Source: 40CM-4-68-19 sp036513415 (GTDB lineage: Bacteria > Myxococcota > Myxococcia > Myxococcales > 40CM-4-68-19). Taken from it: 64,000 nt of DNA. Below, in pieces: positions 50,369 through 59,486 of this stretch (its first letter is position 1; each line of letters opens with the position of its first letter). The DNA is taken from positions 1 through 64,000 of the forward strand of contig DATBZA010000190.1 in the NCBI GenBank assembly GCA_036513415.1, written 5' to 3'. Below the pieces are notes generated by a model, which was not told where the DNA came from, made no database searches, and worked only from the letters and a program-made list of their open reading frames with translations. A program made the position numbers and the translations under genes.

Positions 50369-53275
50369 TCAGGCCGCCCGTGGCAGTCGAACCACGAACC
50401 AGGTGCCCTGGCCGGCGATCGACGTCACCTCGATCGTGCCCTGGTGAGCCAGCACCAGCTCCCGGGCGATGAAGAGTCCGAGCCCCAGGTTGCGGCGGCC
50501 GCGCGACACCTCGGTTTCTGGGGCGCGCCCGCGCTTGAAGGGATCGAAGATGTGCGGCAGCACGTCCGGCGGGATGGGATCGCCGGCGTTGTGGACGGAG
50601 AACGTCCAGCCGGTCGCGGTGCCGCGGCTGTCGACGTTGACCGCGGAGTCGGGTGGACCGTACTGCAAGGCGTTGGACACAAGATTCGAGACGACCTGCT
50701 CCAGCCGATCGGCGTCCCACCGGCCGTCCGCGTCTCCCTTGGGTGTGAACCGGATCTCACGTCCGGGATTCACCGCTTGCAGCTCCTCGAGGATCCTGCG
50801 GCAGAGCGCGTGCGCGTCCGTGGGGGCGCGGGTGATGGCGATACCGCCGCCGAGACGCGCCTGGGTGAGATCGAGGAGGTCGGAGATGATGCTTTCGATC
50901 CGGTAGGCGCTGCTCAGGATGCGGCTCGCGACCCGCGCGGGACCGAGCAGGGAGGGATCGTCCCGCAGGGTCGAGGCGGCCATCAGGATTGCCGAGAGCG
51001 GATTGAGCAGGTCGTGACCGATGATTCCGAGCACGCGCTCGCGGAGCTCCCAGTTGCGCTTCTGCTCGGTGAGATCGTGCGCCACGGCGGTGTAGGCGAT
51101 GGGTTCAGCGGTCCTGCGGTCGCGCAGCAGGAAGACGTTGCACCAGACGGGCACTTCTTGCCCGGTCCTGAAATGCTTGAGGCGCAGTTCCTGCCCCTGC
51201 CGACCTGTCGCCCGCACCTTGGTGAGGAGATCCACCAGCTTTGCGTGGTCCTCCGGGAACAAGTAGTCGGGGATGGTGGTGCGGCGGACTCGCCCGGAGC
51301 CTTCGAGCCCGACCAGCGCTTGCCCGCTGCGGTTGACGAACTGCACCTCCAGGTCGAGCGATGCGATGGCGATGAAGTCGGAGCTCTCCTCGGTCACCGA
51401 GACGAACTTCGAGCTTTCGGCAAGCGCCGCGCGCAGCGCGCTTTGCGTATGCTTCAACTCGCTCACGTCCTCGAACGCCAGCATCGCGGTGGCCGGATGG
51501 CCATGGGCGGCCTGGAGCAGCGCGCTGCTGAGCAGGAGCGACCTCGTCCCTGAAGGCGTGTGCCAGTCCAGCTCGAGGCCGCGCATGCCTTCTCCGCGCG
51601 CAGCGCGGGCCGCGGGATGGCGCTGCTTGGGGACCGGCCTGCCGTCCGCGTCCGTGTACGAGTACCCCTCTGCCTCTCCTCCCAGGGCGCTGCGGGGATA
51701 CGTGCCTCCCGCCATCCGATCGGCGGCCTTGTTGGAAAAGGCCACGCGAGTCGTCGCGGGTTCCACGAGCAGCACGGGGACGGGGAGGAGGTCCAGGAGC
51801 GACTCGAGCCATTGCCGCTCATCCGCGAGCCCGGTCACCCGGGCCTGCATCCTGCGGCTCGCCATCACCTCGTCGGTGACGTCGACGGCGCCCATGGTCA
51901 GCCCTTGCACTGCACCGCTCGCATCGCGATAGGGATCGAGCACCAGCTTGAAGATGGCGGTGTCCGCCGTTCCACCGCGATTGCGGGTGACCGGGTACTC
52001 AGGGGCGATGATCGGCTCCCCCCGCTGGAAAGCACGGTCGAGCGGCGGGCCCTCGCTGCCTTCGGAGAACAGGGCGCGAACCGACTTGCCGATCAGATCG
52101 TAGCGACCCACCATCTCGCAGAACGGAGGATTCGCCAGCTCGCAGACGTGGTTGGGGCCCCTCAGCACCGCGATGGGGACCGGCGCTTGCAGGAAGAAGG
52201 ATCGCAGCTGGGACCGTTCAGCCTCCGCCTCCGCGCGCGCTTGCTCCTCCATCCACGCGAGCCGGCTGCGCTCCTGTTCCCCTTGCATGCGCTGGATGCC
52301 CGTGGCGATCGCGTCAGACGTTGCCCGCAGCGAGTCCAGCGCTTCCGTCCCCAGCGGCGAGCGCGCGAAGATGCCCAGGACCCCGACGCATTCGCCCGCA
52401 ACGATCAACGGGTATCCCGCGAACGTCACCAGGCCCGAGCGCGATGCCCAGTCTCGGAAGACGCCGCTCTCCTCCAGGTCGTTGCTCCGCTGGGGTGAGC
52501 GATCCCGGGCGATCGCTCCGATCGGCAGGGATGCGAGCGGCACGCGCCGGTGGTTCGGGTCCGGGCTCAGTCTGCCCGCGTCCGCGCGCAGATGTAGCTC
52601 CTGCTCCCCCGGCTGCAGCGTCCAGATGCCCGCGAAGGCCGGGTGGAGATGCCGCACGATGGACTTGGCGCATCGATCCAGCATGCGAGGGAGATCGGTG
52701 GCGCCGGCCACCGCGGCGGCCACCGCGGATACTAGAGCCATCTGGTCCGCGTGCATCCCGGCCCGGCTGCGCGCGGCCTGCTCACGGGCAAGAAGGCGGG
52801 CTCCATGGAACGCGATCGCGGCCTGATCGACGGCCCGCTGCAGGACGAAGAGGTCCGAGGGAAGCGGGAAGTCCGGGCGGCGCGAGGTCGCCACCGCTAC
52901 GCAGTGCTCGCCCGAAAAGGACTGCTGCGTTCGGGCAATCCGAACGCCGGGGCCACCCGCGCTCCACTCGCCGCCGCTGGCGGCGGAGGTCGATGGCTCC
53001 AGCTCTCGCGCCATGGCGGCGGTGAATGCGCAGGCAGCCGGCAAGCGTTCGACCAGCGCGGGCTCCCCCTCGGCGCTCATGCGGACGTAGACGCAGTCCG
53101 GCTGGAGCAGGCTGTCGACCACCTCCACCAGGCCGCGGGCGATCTGGCCGGGTTGCTTTTCCTTCCAGAGGAGAGGAAGGGCGAGCAGCGCGAGCAGATC
53201 GCGCGAGTGCACGCGGGCAGCATCGGAACGAGAGGCGCCCGGTGTCTCAGGTCCGGAGATGGATGGACTGCTCAC
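50369..53275 (-). CDS. Multi-PAS/GAF sensor histidine kinase
   Basis: This 968-residue soluble kinase has GAF-like domains (about 30-165 and 190-330), three PAS domains (about 360-470, 490-610 and 625-740) and a kinase core. HisKA has His754 (IIGHDLLNPL), and the HATPase runs to the end with an N box at about 860-875 and GLGLFIARE. No TM segments are visible, so it senses a cytoplasmic ligand or redox/light cue. A receiver is not attached and the cognate regulator is not nearby. Confidence 0.92.
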   Translation of the reverse strand: MSSPSISGPETPGASRSDAARVHSRDLLALLALPLLWKEKQPGQIARGLVEVVDSLLQPDCVYVRMSAEGEPALVERLPAACAFTAAMARELEPSTSAASGGEWSAGGPGVRIARTQQSFSGEHCVAVATSRRPDFPLPSDLFVLQRAVDQAAIAFHGARLLAREQAARSRAGMHADQMALVSAVAAAVAGATDLPRMLDRCAKSIVRHLHPAFAGIWTLQPGEQELHLRADAGRLSPDPNHRRVPLASLPIGAIARDRSPQRSNDLEESGVFRDWASRSGLVTFAGYPLIVAGECVGVLGIFARSPLGTEALDSLRATSDAIATGIQRMQGEQERSRLAWMEEQARAEAEAERSQLRSFFLQAPVPIAVLRGPNHVCELANPPFCEMVGRYDLIGKSVRALFSEGSEGPPLDRAFQRGEPIIAPEYPVTRNRGGTADTAIFKLVLDPYRDASGAVQGLTMGAVDVTDEVMASRRMQARVTGLADERQWLESLLDLLPVPVLLVEPATTRVAFSNKAADRMAGGTYPRSALGGEAEGYSYTDADGRPVPKQRHPAARAARGEGMRGLELDWHTPSGTRSLLLSSALLQAAHGHPATAMLAFEDVSELKHTQSALRAALAESSKFVSVTEESSDFIAIASLDLEVQFVNRSGQALVGLEGSGRVRRTTIPDYLFPEDHAKLVDLLTKVRATGRQGQELRLKHFRTGQEVPVWCNVFLLRDRRTAEPIAYTAVAHDLTEQKRNWELRERVLGIIGHDLLNPLSAILMAASTLRDDPSLLGPARVASRILSSAYRIESIISDLLDLTQARLGGGIAITRAPTDAHALCRRILEELQAVNPGREIRFTPKGDADGRWDADRLEQVVSNLVSNALQYGPPDSAVNVDSRGTATGWTFSVHNAGDPIPPDVLPHIFDPFKRGRAPETEVSRGRRNLGLGLFIARELVLAHQGTIEVTSIAGQGTWFVVRLPRAA

Positions 53276-53362
53276 GTTTCGATCTCGTGAATCGCTCGGA
53301 CACTGCTTCGCGCAAGCGTCGTGGTCAATCCGGTACCCTACGCACCGGCCCGATCGTCGTGC

Positions 53363-53683
53363 TCACCGGCGGTCCAAAGCCCGCGTCTTCAATTCCGTGG
53401 CGATGAACTCCTGTACGATCTTCCGGTCCGCCGCAGGCGCACTCTTCAGGCGCCCGAGCAGCTTTGGGAGTTGCGCATCGCTCATCCGGGCCGGCCACTC
53501 CGGCTCGACCAGGTCGTAGACGGCCAGGGCAGCCCGGTGTTCCGCTGACACCCCGCTGTCGTGACAGCTGCCGCAGCCGCTGGACCTGAGGACCTCGCGC
53601 GCTCGCGCCATCGAACCGTCCTTCGCGCCGAGAGGAGATGCGGCCGCCAGGGTGAGCACTGCGAAAGTAAATCGAGGCGCCAT
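53363..53683 (-). CDS. Small periplasmic c-type cytochrome
   Basis: This 106-residue protein has a Sec signal (MAPRFTFAVLTLAAASPLGA) and one heme motif, CGSCHDS. A C-terminal Met ligand is possible (RMSDAQLP). A single heme on a short domain suits electron transfer in the periplasm. Its start codon overlaps the divergent methyltransferase start (CATG at 53681-53684). Confidence 0.78.
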   Translation of the reverse strand: MAPRFTFAVLTLAAASPLGAKDGSMARAREVLRSSGCGSCHDSGVSAEHRAALAVYDLVEPEWPARMSDAQLPKLLGRLKSAPAADRKIVQEFIATELKTRALDRR

Positions 53684-54503
53684 GAGACACCCGCGAGGCT
53701 ATTGTCGTCCGGACGGCTGCGCCGATCAACCCGGGATTGCCTTGCCGAGATCGAAGGCCCGCGACGACCTGGCACGCCTGCTCTGGACTCGCTCCGGCGG
53801 GCGGCGATTGCCCTCGACCCGCGCGCTGGACACCGCCCTCGCGCGGCTGCCGCGCGGAGAGCTGCACGATCTCTGCGAGCTCGACCCGCGCGGTCCCCTG
53901 TATCTGCTGCCCACTCGGGAATTCGTCCGCGAGCTGGCAGCATCGATCCGGGCCCTGGGATCGCGGCGCATCCTCGAGGTCGCTGCCGGGGACGGCTTCC
54001 TCGCCGGAGCGCTGCGGCGGGCGGCGCCGGAGCTGAAGGTCGTCGCCAGCGACTCGGGGGCATGGGCTGATCCTCGCGCGCGCATGAACGCCCGCGAGCA
54101 GCGCCAGCTGCGCGGCGTCGACGTCCCCGGGGTCCGGCTGGGCCGCTCGGTGCTGAGGCTCGACGCCTTCGATGCGATCCGCCGGACCCGGCCCGATCTG
54201 GTGCTCGCATCCTGGCTCCCACCGGGCGCGCTTCTCGATCGGCTCATCCGCGCGCCCGTGCGCCACGTTCTGGAGATCGGCGCGAAGGACGGAGTCACGC
54301 CGGGGGCCTGGAGCTGGCGCTTCGCGCACGAGCTCTGCGATGAGCTCGAGCAGCACGCCCGCTGCAGGCTCGACGAACGCCCGGGCCGTGAGCTACACTC
54401 GCGTGTGACGCTCTACTATGGCGCGCGCCACCGTCGGCACGCGCGTGAGAGCGTCCGGCCGGGGGACTGGCTCTGGCAATTTCGGCCGCCCTCGGGCGAT
54501 TGA
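53682..54503 (+). CDS. SAM-dependent methyltransferase-like protein
   Basis: This 273-residue protein has a Rossmann motif I (RILEVAAGDGFLAGALR) and a second strand region (LKVVASDSGAW). The C-terminal part contains VLEIGAKDGVTPGAWSW. It lacks a clear family, so the substrate is unknown. ATG at 53682 shares two bases with the divergent cytochrome start; a downstream start is possible. The CFA-type gene lies 136 nt downstream. Confidence 0.65.
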   Translation: MRHPRGYCRPDGCADQPGIALPRSKARDDLARLLWTRSGGRRLPSTRALDTALARLPRGELHDLCELDPRGPLYLLPTREFVRELAASIRALGSRRILEVAAGDGFLAGALRRAAPELKVVASDSGAWADPRARMNAREQRQLRGVDVPGVRLGRSVLRLDAFDAIRRTRPDLVLASWLPPGALLDRLIRAPVRHVLEIGAKDGVTPGAWSWRFAHELCDELEQHARCRLDERPGRELHSRVTLYYGARHRRHARESVRPGDWLWQFRPPSGD

Positions 54504-54639
54504 ACGTGTGCCCGTACGTAGTTTCCGGTACAATTCGAAATCTGTACGCGGCAGCCAAGACGTGTGATGACCGAGTGCGTCAGACCGCCATACTCCGGTC
54601 CCGGTGCCGTGCCATCCGCAGTCCCCAAGGAGCTCCCGG

Positions 54640-55788
54640 ATGCAGCTGCCCCAAAACCTCAAGTTCCGCAACGCGGCGATGTCCCGCGCGTTCGCGGGCA
54701 AGGGTCGCATTCCGATGTCGACGTTCGTCGAGCGTTACATCGATGGCTCCATCGAAGTCGCCGGGGACCTGCATGACTTCGTCCGGGCGCGGAGCGAGTG
54801 GGCGAACTACCGGTTCACCTGGGACCAGGCGAAGTTCCTCCTCACCCGGTTCTTGCCGTCGGTGCTCATCCATTCCAAGGCGGCCGACAAGAAGTTCGTC
54901 GTCGGCCATTACGATCGGGGAAACGACTTCTTCGAGGCGTTCCTCGGCCCCTCGATGGTCTACACGTCGGCGGTCTTCGACCGCATCGACGAACCGCTCG
55001 AGGCCGCGCAAGAGCGAAAGATCCGCCGGGTCGCGGACCGCCTCCAGCTGAAGCGCGGCGACCGGCTCCTCGACATCGGCTGCGGCTGGGGTACCCTGGC
55101 GCTCACCCTCGCGGCGGACCGCGGCGTCGACGCGACGGGCGTGACCCTCAGCTCCAAGCAGGCCCAGTTCGGGACCGCGCGCATCCAGGAGCGGAAGCTG
55201 GCCGATCGGGCCCGCATCCTGACCCTGGACTACCGCGACATTCCCGCCACCCGCTTCGACAAGATCTCCTGCCTGGAGATGGCCGAGCACGTCGGCGTGC
55301 GCAACTTCCAGCGGTTCCTGCGCCAGGTGAGCGGCCTGCTCGAGGACGACGGATTGTTCTTCCTGCAGATCGTCGCCTTGCGCCGGCCGCCGGAGGCGCT
55401 GGTGGTGCGCAACGATCGCGGTGGCTATTGGAACGCGGCCGACTTCACCTGGGCGATGTTCATGTCGAAGTACATCTTCCCGGGAGCGGACGCGAGCCTT
55501 CCCCTCTCCTTCGTCGCGACGCAGTTCGAGAAGGCAGGTTTCGAGATCCGCGGGGTGGAGAACGTCAACGTGCATTACGGCATGACCATCCTGCGCTGGT
55601 ACCGGAACTGGGAGCGCAATCGCGAGAAGGTGATCGCGGCGTATGGTGAACGCTGGTACCGGCTGTGGCACCTGTTCCTGGCCTGGTCGGTCTTCACCGG
55701 CGAGCAGGGGCGTGGCGATTGCATGCAGATCGTCGCGCACAAGAGCCGGCCGTCGTTCGATCGCTCGCGCTTCGTCGGGAAGGCGTAG
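54640..55788 (+). CDS. Cyclopropane-fatty-acyl-phospholipid synthase-like methyltransferase
   Basis: This 382-residue SAM-dependent lipid methyltransferase has VGHYDRGNDFFEAFLGPSMVYTSAVF and motif I LLDIGCGWGTLAL. Further CFA/MMA synthase family segments include EMAEHVG. It adds a methylene or methyl group to acyl chains of phospholipids. AAGGAG lies 8 nt before the ATG at 54640. Confidence 0.92.
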   Translation: MQLPQNLKFRNAAMSRAFAGKGRIPMSTFVERYIDGSIEVAGDLHDFVRARSEWANYRFTWDQAKFLLTRFLPSVLIHSKAADKKFVVGHYDRGNDFFEAFLGPSMVYTSAVFDRIDEPLEAAQERKIRRVADRLQLKRGDRLLDIGCGWGTLALTLAADRGVDATGVTLSSKQAQFGTARIQERKLADRARILTLDYRDIPATRFDKISCLEMAEHVGVRNFQRFLRQVSGLLEDDGLFFLQIVALRRPPEALVVRNDRGGYWNAADFTWAMFMSKYIFPGADASLPLSFVATQFEKAGFEIRGVENVNVHYGMTILRWYRNWERNREKVIAAYGERWYRLWHLFLAWSVFTGEQGRGDCMQIVAHKSRPSFDRSRFVGKA

Positions 55789-55815
55789 GCGCTGAGAAAC
55801 CTTCTGTAGCTGCGC

Positions 55816-56610
55816 CTAGACGATCGAGCGCACTACCCCGCCGTCGACGCGAACCGCGGCGCCGTTGGTCGCCGAGGCCAAGGGGCTGGCGAGGAACGCT
55901 ACGAGGTGCGCCACTTCGGCCGGCTCGGCGAAGCGCTGCAGCAGCGAGGTCGGGCGCATGTGCCGGAAGAACTCCTTCTCCACCTGGGATGCGTCCTTGC
56001 CCTGCTGGCGCGCGAGGCCCTCGACAAAAGTGCCCACGCCTTCGGAACGGGTAGGTCCGGGGAGGACCGCGTTGACCGTCACGCCGGTCCCGACGGTCAG
56101 CTCGGCGAGGCCGCGGGCCAGCGCGAGCTCCGCCGTTTTCGTCACCCCGTAATGGATCATTTCGGGCGGAATCTGCAGGGCCGACTCGCTGGAGATGAAG
56201 AGGATCCGTCCCCATCCCCGCTTCAGCATGCGCGGAAAGTAATGGCGCGACAGCCGGACGCCGCTCATGACGTTCGTTTCGAACAGGTGGCTCCATGCCG
56301 CGTCGTCGATCTGCTCGAAGGGGACGGACTTGAAGGCGCCGACGTTGTTGACGAGGATGTCGGTCTCGGGCAAGCGCGCGGTGATCGCGTCGGCGCCCCT
56401 GGCCGAGTTCAGATCGGCAACGATGCCGTCGACGCGCGCGCCAGGCGCTTCCGTCCGCACGCGGTCGATGGCGGCGTCCACGCGCTCTCGCGTGCGGCCG
56501 TTGAGGAACACCTCCACGCCTTCCCGCCCCAGATCGACGGCGATGGCGAGCCCGATGCCCGCGGTCGAGCCGGTCACGAGCGCCCTCTTGCCTCGGAGTT
56601 GCAGGTCCAT
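55816..56610 (-). CDS. Short-chain dehydrogenase/reductase
   Basis: This 264-residue SDR has TGSTAGIG, NNVGAFK, Ser in FISSES and catalytic YGVTK. R in LNGRTRERV suggests NADP use. The start at 56610 (MDLQLRGKRALVTG) is the family start; the frame runs upstream without similarity. Its 3' end converges on the CFA-like gene. Confidence 0.9.
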   Translation of the reverse strand: MDLQLRGKRALVTGSTAGIGLAIAVDLGREGVEVFLNGRTRERVDAAIDRVRTEAPGARVDGIVADLNSARGADAITARLPETDILVNNVGAFKSVPFEQIDDAAWSHLFETNVMSGVRLSRHYFPRMLKRGWGRILFISSESALQIPPEMIHYGVTKTAELALARGLAELTVGTGVTVNAVLPGPTRSEGVGTFVEGLARQQGKDASQVEKEFFRHMRPTSLLQRFAEPAEVAHLVAFLASPLASATNGAAVRVDGGVVRSIV

Positions 56611-56689
56611 GGGCAGGAGATGCCAGCGCCCCCGCTGAGTTGCAAGCATTCGACGCGACGCGCCTTGATCGCCGATCCGCCCACGGACT

Positions 56690-57169
56690 GTGGTTCCCGA
56701 CTCCCCAGGAGACCTCAGGCACAAGGACAACGGCGACATCATCGTCGACGGCGTCAATTACGGCGCGCCGCTCGAAAATCTGAAGAAGGCCATGGACGCC
56801 GCGCGCCTGGACAGCGTTGACCTCTGGATTGGAACCGGCGGCACCGCGGTGGCGCAGCTGGTGGTGCCCGTGCTGAAGCCCCGCGCCTACATCCCGAACC
56901 ACTGGGACGGACTGTACGCGCCCTTCTTCAACGGTCTCCCGCTGCCCTACTGGGACGCGACTCTCACCGCGTATCTCGCTGCGCAGGGGATTCCGATCCT
57001 TCCGCAGACGCAGTACTTCGACAAGTACGTGCTCGATCGGAAGGGCGTGGCCAGGGTGCCGAACACCGCCCAGAAGGCGAAGCTGGGATTCCCGGACGTG
57101 CAGCCGTTCCCGGCGGCCGCTTCCAGGGCCGCCGCAGTGCAGGAGACGATTTCGAACGACTGCGAGTGA
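56690..57169 (+). pseudogene. Truncated MBL-fold protein (C-terminal part only)
   Basis: The 159 residues read DLWIGTGGTAVAQLVVPVLK then PRAYIPNHWDGLYAPF, like the closing half of metallo-beta-lactamase-fold proteins. The N-terminal metal-site half is missing. An in-frame stop lies at 56666-56668, only 22 nt before the GTG, and the SDR gene starts just upstream on the other strand. I read this as a 5'-truncated gene, although a short functional protein cannot be excluded. The MBL-fold protein at 34671-35909 ends in a comparable half. Confidence 0.6.
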
Positions 57170-57174
57170 GAGCT

Positions 57175-58002
57175 TCAAGCCTGGCCCAGAAGCTGTTGCA
57201 TCTCGGCGTACGGGATGGCGTCCTCCAGCGCCTGGTACGTCCCGCTCCGCAGCAGCTCGACCGCGCTGCGCCGCGCCTGGCCGTACGCGGCCAGCGCAAT
57301 GGCGGACCCGACACTGACCCGGCGTACTCCCAGGCGCTCCAGCTCGGCCAGCGGCGGAGATCCCGGCTTGGCGAGCACGTTCAGCGGCCCGCGGATCTCC
57401 CGCGCCAGGCGGCCGATCGCCTCGCGATCGCTGACGAACGGCACGAAGGCGCAGTCCGCCCCGGCGCCCAGGTAGGCGTTTGCGCGGCGCACTGCCTCGA
57501 CGATGCGCGCATCGGCGGCGAGCCCTCGAGCGGCGAACGCATCGGTGCGCGCGTTGATCACCAGGGGCACTCCGGCGGCCGCGCCTGCCGCGCGTGCCGC
57601 CTGGATCCGGCTCACTTGAAGCTCGAGCGGGACCAGCTCGCCGGTCTCCAGCGAATCCTCCAGGTTCATGCCCACCGCCCCTGCCTCCACGACGCCGCGC
57701 GCCGTCTGCCCCGCCGCGTCCGCCGTGGGGCCATACCCCGCCTCGACGTCGGCGGACACGGGGACCTCCACCGCGCCCGCGATGCGCCGCACCATGCCTA
57801 GCATCTCGGTCCGGGAAATGTGCTGTCCATCGGGGAATCCCAGCGCGAAGGCGACGCCTGCACTGGAAGTGGCGATGGCGTGAGCGCCGGCGGCCGCGAT
57901 CACCTTCGCGCTCGCCACGTCCCAGGCATTGGGCAGGACGAGCATGCGCGGACCGTCGTGAAGCTGGCGCAGCCTGGCAGCCTTTTCGCGTTGCGTGGCC
58001 AT
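57175..58002 (-). CDS. Isocitrate lyase/PEP mutase-family protein
   Basis: This 275-residue TIM-barrel protein has MLVLPNAWDVASAKV, ADVEAGYG (metal-binding Asp/Glu), MNLEDSL and INARTDAF. The catalytic KKCGH-type loop of isocitrate lyase is absent, as in PEP mutase, oxaloacetate decarboxylase and 2-methylisocitrate lyase-like relatives. The reaction is not assignable. It converges on the MBL-like fragment with 5 nt between. Confidence 0.9.
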   Translation of the reverse strand: MATQREKAARLRQLHDGPRMLVLPNAWDVASAKVIAAAGAHAIATSSAGVAFALGFPDGQHISRTEMLGMVRRIAGAVEVPVSADVEAGYGPTADAAGQTARGVVEAGAVGMNLEDSLETGELVPLELQVSRIQAARAAGAAAGVPLVINARTDAFAARGLAADARIVEAVRRANAYLGAGADCAFVPFVSDREAIGRLAREIRGPLNVLAKPGSPPLAELERLGVRRVSVGSAIALAAYGQARRSAVELLRSGTYQALEDAIPYAEMQQLLGQA

Positions 58003-58097
58003 GGGCCGGAGCGTAGCTCTGGGGACGCAGGAAAGGAACGCCTGGCGGCGGCGGCGACTCCTGCGGAGCAGGCTTGGGAGTCCCGGTGAGGCGGCCC

Positions 58098-58283
58098 TCA
58101 ACCGAGCTGCGGCAGCTCGGAGATTTCGTTGCTGGGCGGGTCTGATGCCGGGGCTGGTTGCACTACGGTTGCGGCATCGACCGGATGGTATGCGGTCTCC
58201 CGGCCGTAAACGGCGATGAGGAACCCAAGCAGGGCGAGCAGGACCATGCTGGTCGGCGTCTTCCAAGCGGTGGGCGAGTACAT
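58098..58283 (-). CDS. 61-residue single-pass membrane microprotein
   Basis: This small protein begins MYSPTAWKTP, followed by one hydrophobic helix (about residues 11-27, VLLALLGFLIAVYG). A polar Pro/Ala/Ser/Asp-rich tail of about 30 residues follows. A textbook GGAGG lies 6 nt before the ATG at 58283, and a sigma54-like 17-mer precedes it. No family is recognised. The layout matches the microprotein at 19344 (short N-terminus with Trp, one helix, Pro-rich tail), although the sequences are not alignable with confidence. Confidence 0.65.
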   Translation of the reverse strand: MYSPTAWKTPTSMVLLALLGFLIAVYGRETAYHPVDAATVVQPAPASDPPSNEISELPQLG

Positions 58284-58306
58284 GTTTGACCTCCGCAAGC
58301 ACCTGG

Positions 58307-58323
58307 AGCACTTCGCGTACCAA
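58307..58323 (-). promoter_or_regulatory. Sigma54-like promoter element before a microprotein gene
   Basis: On the minus strand TTGGTACGCGAAGTGCT contains TGGTAC, five spacer bases and GTGC, matching -24/-12 spacing with one mismatch in each part. It begins 40 nt upstream of the ATG at 58283. Fourteen of 17 positions are the same as in the element at 19299-19315. Confidence 0.45.
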
Positions 58324-58487
58324 CTCGCGGCGAGGCCGAAGCCGGGAATTCCGCGCCAAATCGACGCTCGACAAGGAGCCCGACCAGTGGCGCCACGCTG
58401 GCGCCACGCGATCGGATTTCGCGGGCGGGGCGCGCCGCGGAGCGCTATTTTGGGCGCGCGGCCCCGGAGCGGCGGCAGGAGGAAGCC

Positions 58488-59486
58488 ATGACACGTCCGA
58501 TCGTCGGCATCACGATGGGCGACGCGGCCGGGATCGGACCCGAGATCATCATGAAGGGCCTCGCGCGCGGCGAGGTGCACGACATCTGCAAGCCGCTGGT
58601 GATCGGCGACGCCGCGCGGCTGCGAAAGGCCGGCCGCATCGTGGGATCATCGTTGAAGGTCAATGCCCTTCGCGACCCGGCGAAAGCTACCTACCGCCGG
58701 GGAGAGGTGGACTGCATCGATCTTTCGCTCATCCCCGACGACTTGCCTTTCGGCAAGCTCTCCGCCAAGGCCGGGGACGCGGCCTACCGCTTCGTCGAGC
58801 TGGCGGTCGAGCTGGCGCAGGCGGGAAGGATCGACGCCATCTGCACCGCGCCGCTGAACAAGGAGGCGCTGCACGCCGGCGGGCACTCGTTCCCCGGGCA
58901 CACCGAGCTCCTGGCGAAGCTCTCCGGGGCGGGCGAGGTATCGTTGATGCTCTGGACCCCGAAGATGCGCGTCATCCACGTCACCGCGCACATGGGCCTC
59001 CTCGACGCGATCGAGAGGATCGACGCGGCCCTGGTCGAGCGGACCATCCGCCGTGGCCACGACGCGCTGGTCCGGGCCGGGGTCCAGCAACCGCGGATCG
59101 GCGTGTGCGGCATCAACCCGCACGCCGGCGAGGGCGGTCTGTTCGGCCGCGGCGAGGAAGGCACGAAGGTGCTTCCCGGCGTCGAGGCGGCGCGCGCACG
59201 AGGCATCGACGCGCAGGGGCCGCTGCCGGCCGACGCGCTGTTCTACCGCGCCGGACGCGGCGACTTCGACCTGGTGGTCGCGATGTATCACGATCAGGGG
59301 CACGGCCCGGTCAAGGTGCTCGGCGTCGAGTCGGGCGTGAACATCACGGTCGGGCTGCCCTTCGTCCGCACCTCGGTCGATCATGGCACCGCGTTCGACA
59401 TTGCCGGGACTGGAAAGGCGGACGAACGCAGCCTGGTCGAGGCGCTACGGCAGGCGGTCGCGCTGGCCCCGGCCGGCTCGCGGTGA
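58488..59486 (+). CDS. pdxA: 4-hydroxythreonine-4-phosphate dehydrogenase (PdxA family)
   Basis: This 332-residue enzyme has GITMGDAAGIGPEI, TAPLNKEALHAGGHSFPGHTE (split by metal His) and AHMGL. AMYHDQGHGPVK follows, with His residues that bind the divalent metal. PdxA oxidises 4-phosphohydroxy-L-threonine in pyridoxal phosphate synthesis. The PdxA2 subgroup acts in threonate or erythronate degradation, which I cannot exclude. Its 3' end overlaps the convergent acetyltransferase gene by 42 nt. Confidence 0.93.
   Translation: MTRPIVGITMGDAAGIGPEIIMKGLARGEVHDICKPLVIGDAARLRKAGRIVGSSLKVNALRDPAKATYRRGEVDCIDLSLIPDDLPFGKLSAKAGDAAYRFVELAVELAQAGRIDAICTAPLNKEALHAGGHSFPGHTELLAKLSGAGEVSLMLWTPKMRVIHVTAHMGLLDAIERIDAALVERTIRRGHDALVRAGVQQPRIGVCGINPHAGEGGLFGRGEEGTKVLPGVEAARARGIDAQGPLPADALFYRAGRGDFDLVVAMYHDQGHGPVKVLGVESGVNITVGLPFVRTSVDHGTAFDIAGTGKADERSLVEALRQAVALAPAGSR

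Noticed and set aside
50444..51553. A plus-strand ORF across the PAS kinase gene
   Set aside because: It is a shadow frame in GC-rich DNA with no family similarity.
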